64,000 bases of DNA from Gallionella sp. (GTDB taxonomy: Bacteria; Pseudomonadota; Gammaproteobacteria; Burkholderiales; Gallionellaceae). The translations under genes and the position numbers were made by a program. The notes beneath the pieces were generated by a model. That model searched no databases, had not been told where the DNA came from, and saw only the letters and a program-made list of their open reading frames with translations. Below, one piece after another: positions 8,692 to 16,479 of this stretch; positions within the stretch are counted from its first letter, which is position 1; each line of letters begins with the position of its first letter. The stretch covers positions 1 through 64,000 of the forward strand of contig JAQTZW010000012.1 of assembly GCA_028687575.1 (NCBI GenBank). Reading direction: 5' to 3'.

Positions 8692-9531
8692 ATGGGCTCA
8701 CTGTGGATGCTGGTAGCAGGATTCCTGTTCGCCTGCATGGGCGTATTCGTCAAGCTAGGCACGGCGGATTTCTCGCATTTCGAATTGGTGTTCTACCGCT
8801 CCTTCATCGGCCTGCTGTTGGTCTATGCAATCTCCGTGCAGCAAAACATCAGCCTGAAGACACGCCACTGGCGTCCGCACTTGTGGCGCGGCCTGTCCGG
8901 CACGCTGGCGCTGATGCTGTTCTTCTACTGCATCAGCGTCCTGCCATTGGCGACCGCCGTCACGCTCAACTACACCGCGCCACTGTTTCTCTCGCTGCTG
9001 ACCATGCTGGTATTCAAGGACAAGTTCAATCTGCCAGTGACCGCCTCCATTGGTCTCGGTTTCTGCGGCGTGGTGTTGCTGCTGCACCCAACCATGTAGC
9101 ACAACCAATTATTACCCGGGCTACTCGGCCTGATCTCCGGCTTTTTGGCGGGCGTAGCCTATCTGAACGTGAAACAACTCGCCATGCTGGGCGAGCCAGA
9201 TGCCCGCACGGTGTTCTATTTCACACTGATTGCCACGCTGGTCAGCGGCATAGCGATAATGAGTGACACAGTGCATCCCGTTACTTGGAAAAACATCTGG
9301 CTGCTGACGGGACTGGGCTGCTGCGCCACCTTGGCGCAACTCGCCATGACCCGCGCCTATCGCGTGGGGCGCACACTGGTGGTTGGCAGCCTGGCCTACA
9401 TCACCATCATCTTTGCCAGCCTGTTCGGCATGGCGATCTGGCACGAGACCCTGACACCCGCCGCCTGGCTGGGCATGGCCTTCATCATCGCCAGCGGCGT
9501 ATCCAGCCTGGCATTCTCCCCCAAGCATTGA
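8692..9531 (+). pseudogene. EamA/DMT-family transporter interrupted by an in-frame amber codon
   Basis: The reading frame from ATG 8692 encodes the first half of a ten-helix drug/metabolite transporter (EamA) and stops at TAG 9097-9099 after LLLHPTM. The same frame continues without shift as HNQLLPGLLGLISGFLAGVA and the second EamA half to TGA 9529-9531, ending ...GMAFIIASGVSSLAFSPKH. Joined, it would be about 278 residues, normal for the family. The lesion is a single codon, consistent with CAG or another codon mutating to TAG. It may be a recent pseudogene, a sequencing error, or less likely two half-proteins. Both halves keep normal composition, so the change is recent. Confidence 0.85.
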
Positions 9532-9693
9532 GCGCCCCCCCCTTCAACAGCTTCGGGAAAGCATGAAACATGCTAGCCAAACAACCCAACGTAGCAAGCT
9601 GGCCACTCATCTGCGTTGACGGTATGCTAAGCTAACGACTGATGATGAAACGCCCGAAACTGTCGGGAAAACAACCGCAAGAGGCCAACCACC

Positions 9694-10041
9694 ATGATTA
9701 CCATCGAACAAACCGACAACCTGGTCAACGCCGCCGTAATGGGCGAATTCACGCTGGCCGACTTCAAGGCTTTCGAGGAGCAGTCGCTGTACAAACTCAA
9801 GGCCCCCGGCTCGCTCAACCTGCTGTTCGACCTGCGCGGCATGCTTGATTACAGCGTGGATGTCGCCTGGGAAGAGATCAAATTCTTCAGCCGCGAGCAC
9901 AATCACGACTTCAGCAAGATCGCCGTCGTCACCGACGACCAGTGGCTGACTTGGAACGCCTGGCTGTCACGCATTTTCGTGGATGCCGACATCCGCGTGT
10001 TCGCCGACTACGAAGCTGCCCAAGTCTGGGCGCAGGAATAA
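9694..10041 (+). CDS. SpoIIAA-like (STAS/SEC14-type) protein
   Basis: The 115-residue protein fits the SpoIIAA-like family: alternating strands and helices, an early strand (VNAAVMGEFTLADFKAFE), a central LLFDLRGMLDYSV strand with acidic turn, and a late VVTDDQWLTW...IRVFADYEAAQVWAQE helix. Members fold like STAS/SEC14 domains and are thought to bind small ligands or partner proteins; no catalytic residues are known. No signal peptide is seen. The gene is preceded by AAGAGGCC near 9680 and stands alone. Confidence 0.7.
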   Translation: MITIEQTDNLVNAAVMGEFTLADFKAFEEQSLYKLKAPGSLNLLFDLRGMLDYSVDVAWEEIKFFSREHNHDFSKIAVVTDDQWLTWNAWLSRIFVDADIRVFADYEAAQVWAQE

Positions 10042-10260
10042 AATTCATCAGTCTGGCAGGGCATGCCGCATCGCCAGATGCCATTCCTGCCGATCGCCCA
10101 TGCTTGCCCGCAACCCGCGAGTAATTGCAGAAAATTTCCCTCCCCCTATAAACTAAAGCGGATTCCAGCCGTTAAATGGCGAACTAGGGTATGGAATTGA
10201 CGCACTCACCTTGCGCGGCATCCTTACTCCACACTCACCGGCAGAAAACAGGGGGAAAAC

Positions 10261-10839
10261 ATGACCGAACCAGATGAAATCCAGCATACGCCTTCCAGCG
10301 CGCAGCGCCCCGATCTGGACTGGAGTCAAGTGCGCGAAACCATCCTGATGCTGAACCTATCCATGACCCAGATTGAGCTGGCGCTGCAGGACTCATCAAG
10401 TTCGGTAGGCGAGTTGACCGATTCCTTCACCTCGATTTCCAGCGCGCTGAGTGCGATGCGCGAAGTGGCCTGTCGCCTGCCAGACACGCCGGAAGTCATC
10501 GCGGCCAAGACCGAAATTGAGAATCTGGGCTCGGAAGTCAGCTGCAAGGTCAATCAGTCTATCGTCGCATTTCAGTTCTACGACAGACTCGCCCAGCGCC
10601 TGTCGTATGTATGCCGCAACCTGGACGACCTGGGCACGCTGGTCAACGATCCGGTGCGCTTGTACAACCCGTTCGCCTGGGTCGCGCTACAACAAAAAAT
10701 ACGCTCAAAATATGTCACCGAGGACGACAAGCACATGTTCGACACATTGATGGCGACACGAGACGTACATCTGGCACTGGCCGAGTTCATCAAGCGCAAA
10801 CGCGAACAACAACCAGAAGGCGACATAGAGCTTTTCTGA
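10261..10839 (+). CDS. Helical protein with CheZ-like D-x3-Q motif
   Basis: The 192-residue protein is almost entirely alpha-helical, with a long amphipathic stretch (residues 18-125). At 101-117 it reads IVAFQFYDRLAQRLSYV. D108 and Q112 keep the D-x3-Q spacing of the CheY phosphatase CheZ (D143 and Q147 in E. coli), in a similar amphipathic context, and the acidic, hydrophobic C terminus (GDIELF) recalls the CheY-binding tail of CheZ. This similarity is my own reading and is weak outside the motif. A strong ribosome binding site (AGGGGG) precedes the ATG. No chemotaxis genes flank it. A bidirectional terminator follows. Confidence 0.5.
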   Translation: MTEPDEIQHTPSSAQRPDLDWSQVRETILMLNLSMTQIELALQDSSSSVGELTDSFTSISSALSAMREVACRLPDTPEVIAAKTEIENLGSEVSCKVNQSIVAFQFYDRLAQRLSYVCRNLDDLGTLVNDPVRLYNPFAWVALQQKIRSKYVTEDDKHMFDTLMATRDVHLALAEFIKRKREQQPEGDIELF

Positions 10840-10896
10840 GCAAAGTGGCCAGTTCGCGAATAACCAGCCAGCCTCGCATAACCAGTTAGGCTGAAA

Positions 10897-10928
10897 AACA
10901 AAAAACCCGCTTGCGCGGGTTTTTTGTT
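10897..10928. terminator. Bidirectional intrinsic terminator
   Basis: A 14-bp perfect stem (10897-10910 with 10915-10928) has a GC core ACCCGC/GCGGGT and A/T runs on both sides. It ends the plus-strand gene at 10839 and the minus-strand rpmB-rpmG operon. Confidence 0.9.
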
Positions 10929-10950
10929 GGGAAAACATGGCTCAGAAGAA

Positions 10951-11106
10951 TTACTTCAGGCGCACTTCCTTGTACATCACATGCTTGCGAACCACTGGAT
11001 CGTATTTTTTCATTTCCAGTTTTTCGGGTGTCGTACGCTTGTTCTTGTCGGCGGTATAGAAATGACCTGTACCGGCGCTGGATTCGAGTTTGATTTTTTC
11101 ACGCAT
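10951..11106 (-). CDS. rpmG: 50S ribosomal protein L33
   Basis: The 51-residue product reads [18 protein letters not shown] and then [19 protein letters not shown], the standard L33 sequence of proteobacteria. The form lacks the CxxC zinc pairs, so it is the zinc-independent type. An AGGAG site precedes the ATG by seven bases. It follows rpmB by 12 bp and shares its promoter. The downstream terminator lies at 10897-10928. Confidence 0.97.
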   Translation of the reverse strand: MREKIKLESSAGTGHFYTADKNKRTTPEKLEMKKYDPVVRKHVMYKEVRLK

Positions 11107-11118
11107 TTCTTATGCTCC

Positions 11119-11355
11119 TTAGATTTTTTCGCCGCGAGCACGCATATCGTTCAGAACAGAGTCAATACCGTTCTTGTCGATGGTGCGCAAAGCTGCATTG
11201 GTCAGACGCAAGCTGACCCAGCGGTTTTCGGATTCAACCCAGAAGCGGCGACGCTGCAGGTTAGGCAAAAAACGACGCTTGGTTTTATTGTTCGCATGAG
11301 AAACATTGTTCCCACTCATCGGGCCTTTACCCGTCACTTGACATACACGTGCCAT
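11119..11355 (-). CDS. rpmB: 50S ribosomal protein L28
   Basis: The 78-residue protein starts [20 protein letters not shown] and contains [11 protein letters not shown] and the [18 protein letters not shown] segment, which identifies L28. The ATG at 11355 is chosen over an upstream in-frame codon because L28 begins at MARVC in its relatives. It is the first gene of rpmB-rpmG, with a good sigma-70 promoter 35-63 bp upstream. Confidence 0.97.
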   Translation of the reverse strand: MARVCQVTGKGPMSGNNVSHANNKTKRRFLPNLQRRRFWVESENRWVSLRLTNAALRTIDKNGIDSVLNDMRARGEKI

Positions 11356-11389
11356 GGTTCTACTCCAACCGATTTTCAAAAGAGCGCGG

Positions 11390-11418
11390 ATTCTACCGGA
11401 CTAATCCGGAATATTCAA
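11390..11418 (-). promoter_or_regulatory. Sigma-70 promoter of rpmB-rpmG
   Basis: On the minus strand TTGAAT (-35, 11418-11413) and TAGAAT (-10, 11395-11390) are separated by 17 bases. The spacer contains the palindrome CCGGA-N4-TCCGG (11396-11409), which could be an operator or a chance feature. Confidence 0.75.
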
Positions 11419-11542
11419 CCTCAATTTTTCATTTCTACAGCAGTGCATCAGCCAATCAACGAACTGCCAGATGTTATTAATCTAAATGAAATATACGAGG
11501 AATATCCTTATATAAAATATTAATTATTAAATAGAAAACGCG

Positions 11543-13375
11543 ATGCAAACGCTACATGACATTCTCACCCAGCGCAACCTGTCAGCCATCTTCCAGCCCA
11601 TCATGAATCTTGTCGACGGCACTATCATGGGCTTCGAGGGACTGATTCGCGGCCCGGCTGACAGCCCATTGCACTCCCCCATCAATCTGTTTGCGGCAGC
11701 CAGACAACAGGGGCTTGCGCTAGAGGTAGAGATGCTGTGCCGCCAGGTAGTGCTGGAATCCTTTTCCACACAGAAGCTGCCCGGCAAGCTATTCCTTAAT
11801 GTCAGTCCGGAGGCGTTGACCGACCCGAGATTTCAAAACGGCCAGACGTTGACGTATCTCGCGCAACTCGGCGTTGACCCACAACAAGTCATTATCGAAA
11901 TTACCGAGAATCAGCCGACTTTCGATTTTGAAGGCATGCGTAATGCACTGCTGCACTATCGTGGCATGGGTTTCCAGATTGCGATTGACGACTTGGGTGA
12001 GGGCTTTTCGAGTTTGCGGTTATGGTCTGAACTGCGCCCCGAATTTGTAAAGATAGACGTGCACTTCGTGCAAGGCGTAAACACTGACCCGATCAAACAG
12101 CAGTTTCTGAAGTCCATCCAGCAGATTGCAAAAAGCTCAGGCACAGAGGTGATTGCCGAGGGAATTGAAACCGACAGCGAACTCAAGGTCATCTGCGACC
12201 TCGGCATCGCCTGCGGGCAGGGCTACTTTATCGGTCGCCCCAGTCCGACTCCCGCGCTACTGCCCCCCGTCGAAGCCAGCTCACTGGTTAACTTTGTCAG
12301 CCAGACGCGCGAGGCATCCCATCGTTTGACCACTTCGCGCGGTGTCACAACCGAGAAGCTGATGCGTTACATCGAGCCCGCCCATCCCGAGACCGAGCAC
12401 GGAAAAATCTTCGCGCGCTTTTCTGCGGACAACAAACTGCACGCCATTCCGGTGGTCAAGAACGGCGTGCCGGTCGGCCTGATTGAGCGTCAACAATACA
12501 TCAGCTGCTTCGTACAGCCATTCCGACACGAATTGCTAGACAAAAAACCCTGCTCCACCTGCATGAACGGCAAACATTGCAGGGATATGACGAGGGCCTG
12601 CGTGGATACCTCGCCTTTGCTGGTCGAGAAATCCACCCCCATCCATGAACTTTCCGATTTCCTTACCGAGTCGGAAAGTACACATTTCGCCAACGGTTTC
12701 ATCATCACGGAACAAGGGCGCTATATCGGCCTGGGCAACGCGCAAGACCTGCTGCGGGAAATCACCAAGATGCAGATCGAAAACGCGCGTTATGCCAACC
12801 CGCTCACGCTGCTGCCCGGCAACGTCCCCATCAACGAGCACATCGAGCAGTTGCTGCAATCCGGCGTATCGTTCGCCGTCTGCTATGGCGACCTTGACCA
12901 TTTCAAACCATTCAACGATGTGTATGGCTATCGCAAAGGCGACGAGGCCATCCAGTTCACTGGCCGATTGCTGAGCTGGGCCTGCGACCCCAGACACGAC
13001 TTCATCGGCCATATCGGCGGGGACGACTTCATCATGGTGATGCAAAGTGTGGATTGGGAAAAACGCTGCAATCAGGCGCTGACATCGTTTGCGCAGACTT
13101 CTTCTGTACTGTTCGAAACGGAACATCGCGCCATCGGCGGCTACCTGAGCGAAGACCGCCAGGGTCGCATCGTCCACCACCCGTTACCGACACTGTCTAT
13201 CGGCGCGGTGTGGATCACGCCAGACGCTTTTCATTCGCATCACCAAGTCTCGGAAGCCGCCACCAGCGCCAAGAAGATGGCCAAGAACAAGCCAGGCAAC
13301 AGCCTGTTCATCGAGCGCCGCCAGACACAAACTGCGCTCGGTGAAACGGGCATCGCCGGAATCTGCCATGCATGA
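11543..13375 (+). CDS. EAL-CBS-GGDEF c-di-GMP enzyme with CxxC-type cysteine cluster
   Basis: Residues 1-240 are an EAL phosphodiesterase domain: EGL (E32 in GFEGLIRG), ENQ near 122-124, IDDLGEGFSS (D149, D150), K170, AEGIE (E206) and QGYFIGRP (Q226). The catalytic set looks complete. Residues 265-400 resemble a CBS-type sensory pair, and residues 440-595 are a GGDEF domain whose signature is GGDDF (492-496), so cyclase activity is doubtful. The insert C337-x2-C340-x5-C346-x6-C353 within the CBS region is unusual and could bind iron-sulfur or zinc. No membrane helices or signal peptide are present. It overlaps the next gene by 8 bp. Confidence 0.88.
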   Translation: MQTLHDILTQRNLSAIFQPIMNLVDGTIMGFEGLIRGPADSPLHSPINLFAAARQQGLALEVEMLCRQVVLESFSTQKLPGKLFLNVSPEALTDPRFQNGQTLTYLAQLGVDPQQVIIEITENQPTFDFEGMRNALLHYRGMGFQIAIDDLGEGFSSLRLWSELRPEFVKIDVHFVQGVNTDPIKQQFLKSIQQIAKSSGTEVIAEGIETDSELKVICDLGIACGQGYFIGRPSPTPALLPPVEASSLVNFVSQTREASHRLTTSRGVTTEKLMRYIEPAHPETEHGKIFARFSADNKLHAIPVVKNGVPVGLIERQQYISCFVQPFRHELLDKKPCSTCMNGKHCRDMTRACVDTSPLLVEKSTPIHELSDFLTESESTHFANGFIITEQGRYIGLGNAQDLLREITKMQIENARYANPLTLLPGNVPINEHIEQLLQSGVSFAVCYGDLDHFKPFNDVYGYRKGDEAIQFTGRLLSWACDPRHDFIGHIGGDDFIMVMQSVDWEKRCNQALTSFAQTSSVLFETEHRAIGGYLSEDRQGRIVHHPLPTLSIGAVWITPDAFHSHHQVSEAATSAKKMAKNKPGNSLFIERRQTQTALGETGIAGICHA

Positions 13376-14234
13376 CCTGCCGGTCAATCTCGCCACCAGC
13401 CTGTTCAGGGGCTGCCGTCTGGCGCTCCATTTGCTGTTCGGCGCCGTGCTGGCGACTGTTCATCCACTTCGAAGCCGCGCCCGACAGCAACGCATCGTCC
13501 GTGAATGGAGCGCGCATGTCCTTTGCATCCTCAACATCAGGATTCATATCGAAGGCGAACTGACCGAACTGTGCGAATCTGGCTGCCTGCTGGTCGCCAA
13601 CCACATCTCATGGCTGGACATCTTCGTGCTGAATGCCATCTATCCGGCACGATTCATTGCCAAGGCGGAGGTGCGCAGCTGGCCGCTGATAGGCTGGCTC
13701 TGTCAGCGTAGCGGCACGCTATTTATCGAACGCACCCTACGCAAGGATGCCGCCGCGATCAACCTGAAGATTGCCGGATTACTGAAACAAGGCCAGTGCG
13801 TGGGACTTTTCCCGGAAGGCACGACCACCGACGGCAAACGGGTCGGCCATTTCCACTCCGCACTGTTCCAGCCGGCCATAGATGCGGGGGCCCGCATCTG
13901 CCCTGTCGCGTTGCATTATCAGGAATCATGCGGCAGACCCAGCACCGTGACCGCTTTTACCGGGGAGATGACGCTGGCAGCCTCCATATGGCGCATTCTG
14001 CGATGCCCCAGACTCGATGCCTTCGCCGCATCCACACCCGCGCTCGCCACGTCCCATGACAATCGTCGCGTACTGGCGCTTGCCGCACAACGGGCCATCG
14101 CCGAAAAGTTGCAGATGAGCTCAAGCAAAATGGATTTCACTGAACTACCTGCTCCGCCACCCCAACTATTGTTTGCCGCACAGTCGGCTTATGTGCTGCT
14201 GCTCGACCCCATTCTCCATGGGCTACACAAATAA
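13368..14234 (+). CDS. 1-acyl-glycerol-3-phosphate acyltransferase-like protein (OlsA-like)
   Basis: The protein has the PlsC motifs NHISWLD (catalytic H and D) and FPEGTTTDG, with an N-terminal hydrophobic segment near residues 14-35. Such enzymes esterify a lyso-lipid with an acyl group. A gene for an OlsB-like N-acyltransferase follows 95 bp later. That pairing is typical of ornithine-lipid synthesis, where OlsA acylates lyso-ornithine lipid. A role in ordinary phosphatidic acid synthesis remains possible. The start at 13368 overlaps the end of the previous gene by 8 bp; an upstream in-frame start at 13341 is less likely. Confidence 0.8.
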   Translation: MHDLPVNLATSLFRGCRLALHLLFGAVLATVHPLRSRARQQRIVREWSAHVLCILNIRIHIEGELTELCESGCLLVANHISWLDIFVLNAIYPARFIAKAEVRSWPLIGWLCQRSGTLFIERTLRKDAAAINLKIAGLLKQGQCVGLFPEGTTTDGKRVGHFHSALFQPAIDAGARICPVALHYQESCGRPSTVTAFTGEMTLAASIWRILRCPRLDAFAASTPALATSHDNRRVLALAAQRAIAEKLQMSSSKMDFTELPAPPPQLLFAAQSAYVLLLDPILHGLHK

Positions 14235-14240
14235 CCCGCC

Positions 14241-14269
14241 CTTCACAACTTCTTCATATTTTCTTCATT
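14241..14269 (+). promoter_or_regulatory. Tandem CTTCAT repeats upstream of olsB-like gene (weak Pho-box candidate)
   Basis: CTTCACA (14241), CTTCATA (14252) and CTTCATT (14263) recur with an exact 11-bp period, the helical spacing of PhoB half-sites. The match to the CTGTCAT consensus is poor. They lie 61 bp upstream of the ATG and no well-placed -10 follows, so this is only a candidate. Confidence 0.25.
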
Positions 14270-14292
14270 CCCCTGCAACGCCGTCCCGCCAT

Positions 14293-14320
14293 GCTGTGAA
14301 TCACCATAATTGTTCACAGC
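14293..14320 (+). promoter_or_regulatory. 8-bp inverted repeat just upstream of olsB-like gene
   Basis: GCTGTGAA (14293-14300) and TTCACAGC (14313-14320) are perfect inverted repeats 12 bases apart, ending 9 bases before the ATG at 14330. CATAAT at 14304-14309 inside the loop could be a -10 element. It may be an operator or an mRNA hairpin affecting translation. Confidence 0.4.
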
Positions 14321-14329
14321 GGGGATTCC

Positions 14330-15073
14330 ATGCTCAAACTCGAAACAGCTCTGCAAACCATCGCGCAACGACGCCTGACCACCTCACTCGCGCACGATCA
14401 AGCCGAAGTACTGGAAGCGCAACGCCTGCGTTACAAGGTATTTGCCGAAGAAATGGGTGCCAACATCCCCGGCGACGAATTCGATCAGGACAGGTATGAC
14501 GAGTTCTGCGACCACCTGATCGTGCGCGAGAGCGAGGCAAATCGGGTCATCGGCACCTACCGCATCCTGTCGCCCGATCAGGCGGAAAAATGCGGCGGCT
14601 ACTATGCCCAGAGCGAATTCGACATCACCCGGTTGCTACACCTGAGCGACCGCATGGTGGAAGTGGGACGATCCTGCGTGCATCGCGACTTCCGTGACGG
14701 GGCGACTATCGGGCATTTGTGGGGTGGACTGGCGCAATACATGCTGCAGCACCGCCATGAGTATCTGATCGGTTGCGCCAGTATCACCATGGCCGATGGC
14801 GGCCATATCGCGGCCAGCCTGTACCACAAACTGCACCGCATCCATGGCGCACCTGCCGAATACCATGTATTCCCCCATTGCCCACTGCCGCTGCATGCCC
14901 TGAACCACGAACTGGATGTGCAACCGCCACCTCTACTCAAAGGTTATCTGCGCCTGGGAGCTTATATCTGCGGCGCGCCGGCGTGGGATCCGGAATTCAA
15001 CACTGCCGACCTATTGATTCTGCTGCCCATAGCCAGAATGAACGCGCGCTACGCGAGACACTTCCTGAAATAA
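14330..15073 (+). CDS. OlsB-like N-acyltransferase (GNAT fold, ornithine lipid synthesis)
   Basis: The 247-residue protein matches the OlsB/haemolysin-like acyltransferase family: EAQRLRYKVFAEEMGA near the start, D..CDHLIVRE, VIGTYRILSP, and the EVGRSCVHRDFRDGATI segment typical of the acyl-ACP-binding core. OlsB transfers a 3-hydroxyacyl group from ACP to the alpha-amine of ornithine, giving lyso-ornithine lipid, a phosphorus-free membrane lipid. The PlsC-like gene just upstream would supply the second step. The neighbourhood of phoU, dgkA and pstSCAB fits a role in phosphate limitation. The head-group amino acid cannot be read from the sequence. Confidence 0.8.
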   Translation: MLKLETALQTIAQRRLTTSLAHDQAEVLEAQRLRYKVFAEEMGANIPGDEFDQDRYDEFCDHLIVRESEANRVIGTYRILSPDQAEKCGGYYAQSEFDITRLLHLSDRMVEVGRSCVHRDFRDGATIGHLWGGLAQYMLQHRHEYLIGCASITMADGGHIAASLYHKLHRIHGAPAEYHVFPHCPLPLHALNHELDVQPPPLLKGYLRLGAYICGAPAWDPEFNTADLLILLPIARMNARYARHFLK

Positions 15074-15078
15074 ACTAT

Positions 15079-15120
15079 ATAGCGAAACAGGCCCATCGTT
15101 CGATGAGCCTGTTTCGCTAT
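15079..15120. terminator. Convergent hairpin between olsB-like gene and phoU
   Basis: ATAGCGAAACAGGC (15079-15092) pairs perfectly with 15107-15120, and an inner CATCG/CGATG adds five pairs. It separates two convergent genes. There is no long T-run, so the strength as an intrinsic terminator is uncertain. Confidence 0.65.
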
Positions 15121-15141
15121 ACTGCAAGCACCGCCGCGACC

Positions 15142-15846
15142 TTACAACAGTCCGCGCTCCACAACCTCCTGGCGGTGATGCCGCACATCACTCCCCTTCA
15201 CCATGTAAATGACGTATTCAGCAATATTATGAGCATGATCGCCCATGCGCTCGACCGCCTTGATGACATCGAGCATCGCGATACATCGCGAAATCATGCG
15301 AGGATCTTCCATCATGCAGGCGACCAGATGGCGCATCACGCCGCTGAACCGTTCATGCCCCGCACCGTCGGTGCGCATGGCAACGACTGCCAACTGTATG
15401 TCCGCATCGGCAAAGGCTTGCATGGAGTGTTCCAGCGTCAGCACTACCTGCGCAGCGGCATCCACTACTTCATGAAAACGGGGAACCATCAGATCGCTCT
15501 TCATACCAAGCAACTTGCCGGCGCGAGCGATTTTTTTAATCTCGTCACCGATGGATTCGAGCACCGAGACCGTCTTGCTCACCGCCATCACCAGACGCAA
15601 GTCGCGTGCGGTCGGCTGCCGTCGCGCCACGATGGCTGCACTATCCTCATCAATTTTCACCTCCATCATATTCACCTGATGGTCGTTCTCGATGACGGCA
15701 TCCAACCGGTCCATATCGCCGCTCAACATCGCATCGACGGCATCCTGCGCCTGCTGACGCACCAATGCTGCCATTCGCAAGACACCGCTACGTATCTCGT
15801 CCAGTTCACTGTCGAATCTGCTGGAAATATGCTCGCCACTTGGCAT
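15142..15846 (-). CDS. phoU: Phosphate signalling protein PhoU
   Basis: The 234-residue all-helical protein has two PhoU repeats; the metal-binding clusters are visible as VSVLESIGDEIKKIA in the first and KAVERMGDHAHNIAEYVIY in the second (E/D-xx-D-H-xx-N/K type). PhoU links the Pst transporter with the PhoR kinase and represses the Pho regulon when phosphate is plentiful. Here it is separated from pstSCAB by dgkA and a transporter gene and lies on the opposite strand, so it is expressed independently of pst. phoB and phoR are not in the window. Confidence 0.95.
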   Translation of the reverse strand: MPSGEHISSRFDSELDEIRSGVLRMAALVRQQAQDAVDAMLSGDMDRLDAVIENDHQVNMMEVKIDEDSAAIVARRQPTARDLRLVMAVSKTVSVLESIGDEIKKIARAGKLLGMKSDLMVPRFHEVVDAAAQVVLTLEHSMQAFADADIQLAVVAMRTDGAGHERFSGVMRHLVACMMEDPRMISRCIAMLDVIKAVERMGDHAHNIAEYVIYMVKGSDVRHHRQEVVERGLL

Positions 15847-15965
15847 GGTTTATCCCATCAAAATGAAAAGATCACAGCCTATTCCTCGAATGTGACCGAT
15901 TCATTACATAAACAAAAGTTCTTCGACACGAGACAGACGAGCGAATACCGTGACCGACAGCCAGA

Positions 15966-16334
15966 TCAACTTAACAAGGTAATAAACCACACTGACACGA
16001 CATTCACCAGGCTGAGCAGCACCGCTGCGCTGCCAATATCCTTGGCCCGCTTGGCAAGCTGATGATCCGCCAGCGACGTATGGTCTACTGCCGCCTCCAC
16101 GGCGGAATTGAGCAACTCAACGATCAGCACCAGCAGCACACTGGCAATCATTAACGCTTTACCCAACGGACTGACGTTGACCAGCAACGCGATCGGCATC
16201 AGCAGCATAGACAGCAGCACCTCCTGCCGAAAAGCATCCTCATGACGGAATGCCGCACTCAAGCCATCCAGCGAATACATCATGGCATTCCAAACACGCC
16301 TGAGACCCGTTTTCCCTTTATGCGGACTTTCCAT
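15966..16334 (-). CDS. dgkA: Diacylglycerol kinase
   Basis: The 122-residue membrane protein has the DgkA hallmarks: three transmembrane helices, the catalytic helix VELLNSAVEAAVD and AKDIGSAAVLLSL. DgkA phosphorylates diacylglycerol formed during turnover of phospholipid head groups and recycles it to phosphatidic acid. It lies next to ornithine-lipid and phosphate-uptake genes, where diacylglycerol recycling would be useful. It is divergent to the CorA-like gene; a weak PhoB-like repeat lies in the shared intergenic region. Confidence 0.95.
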   Translation of the reverse strand: MESPHKGKTGLRRVWNAMMYSLDGLSAAFRHEDAFRQEVLLSMLLMPIALLVNVSPLGKALMIASVLLVLIVELLNSAVEAAVDHTSLADHQLAKRAKDIGSAAVLLSLVNVVSVWFITLLS

Positions 16335-16391
16335 CTACCACCCTGCCAATAAGTTCAAACCGAAAATGATAAGTCTGCAATATTTCAGTCA

Positions 16392-16409
16392 CATGAAATT
16401 TGTATGAAA
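16392..16409 (-). promoter_or_regulatory. Tandem TTTCAT repeats upstream of dgkA (weak Pho-box candidate)
   Basis: Read toward dgkA, GTTTCAT (16409-16403) and ATTTCAT (16398-16392) are 11 bp apart and each matches the PhoB half-site CTGTCAT at 5 of 7 positions. An A/T-rich stretch (AAATATT, 16384-16378) follows at a suitable -10 distance. Only two units are seen. Confidence 0.3.
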
Positions 16410-16479
16410 CCCCCCATACATCCCATCACCCATTCGGTAATGCGCTAAAATCCGGCAAATTTTGTGAACGGGGCGCACC

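Noticed and set aside
9097-9144. Two separate transporter genes (8692-9099 and 9145-9531)
   Set aside because: The second part has no ribosome binding site, continues the first in frame, and each half alone lacks the full EamA fold.
14773-16062. 429-codon plus-strand frame
   Set aside because: It overlaps olsB in another frame and is antisense to phoU and part of dgkA, all of which have clear family signatures.
16335-16479. Magnesium riboswitch or leader upstream of the CorA-like gene
   Set aside because: The 145-bp gap is short and shows no conserved riboswitch structure that I can recognise.
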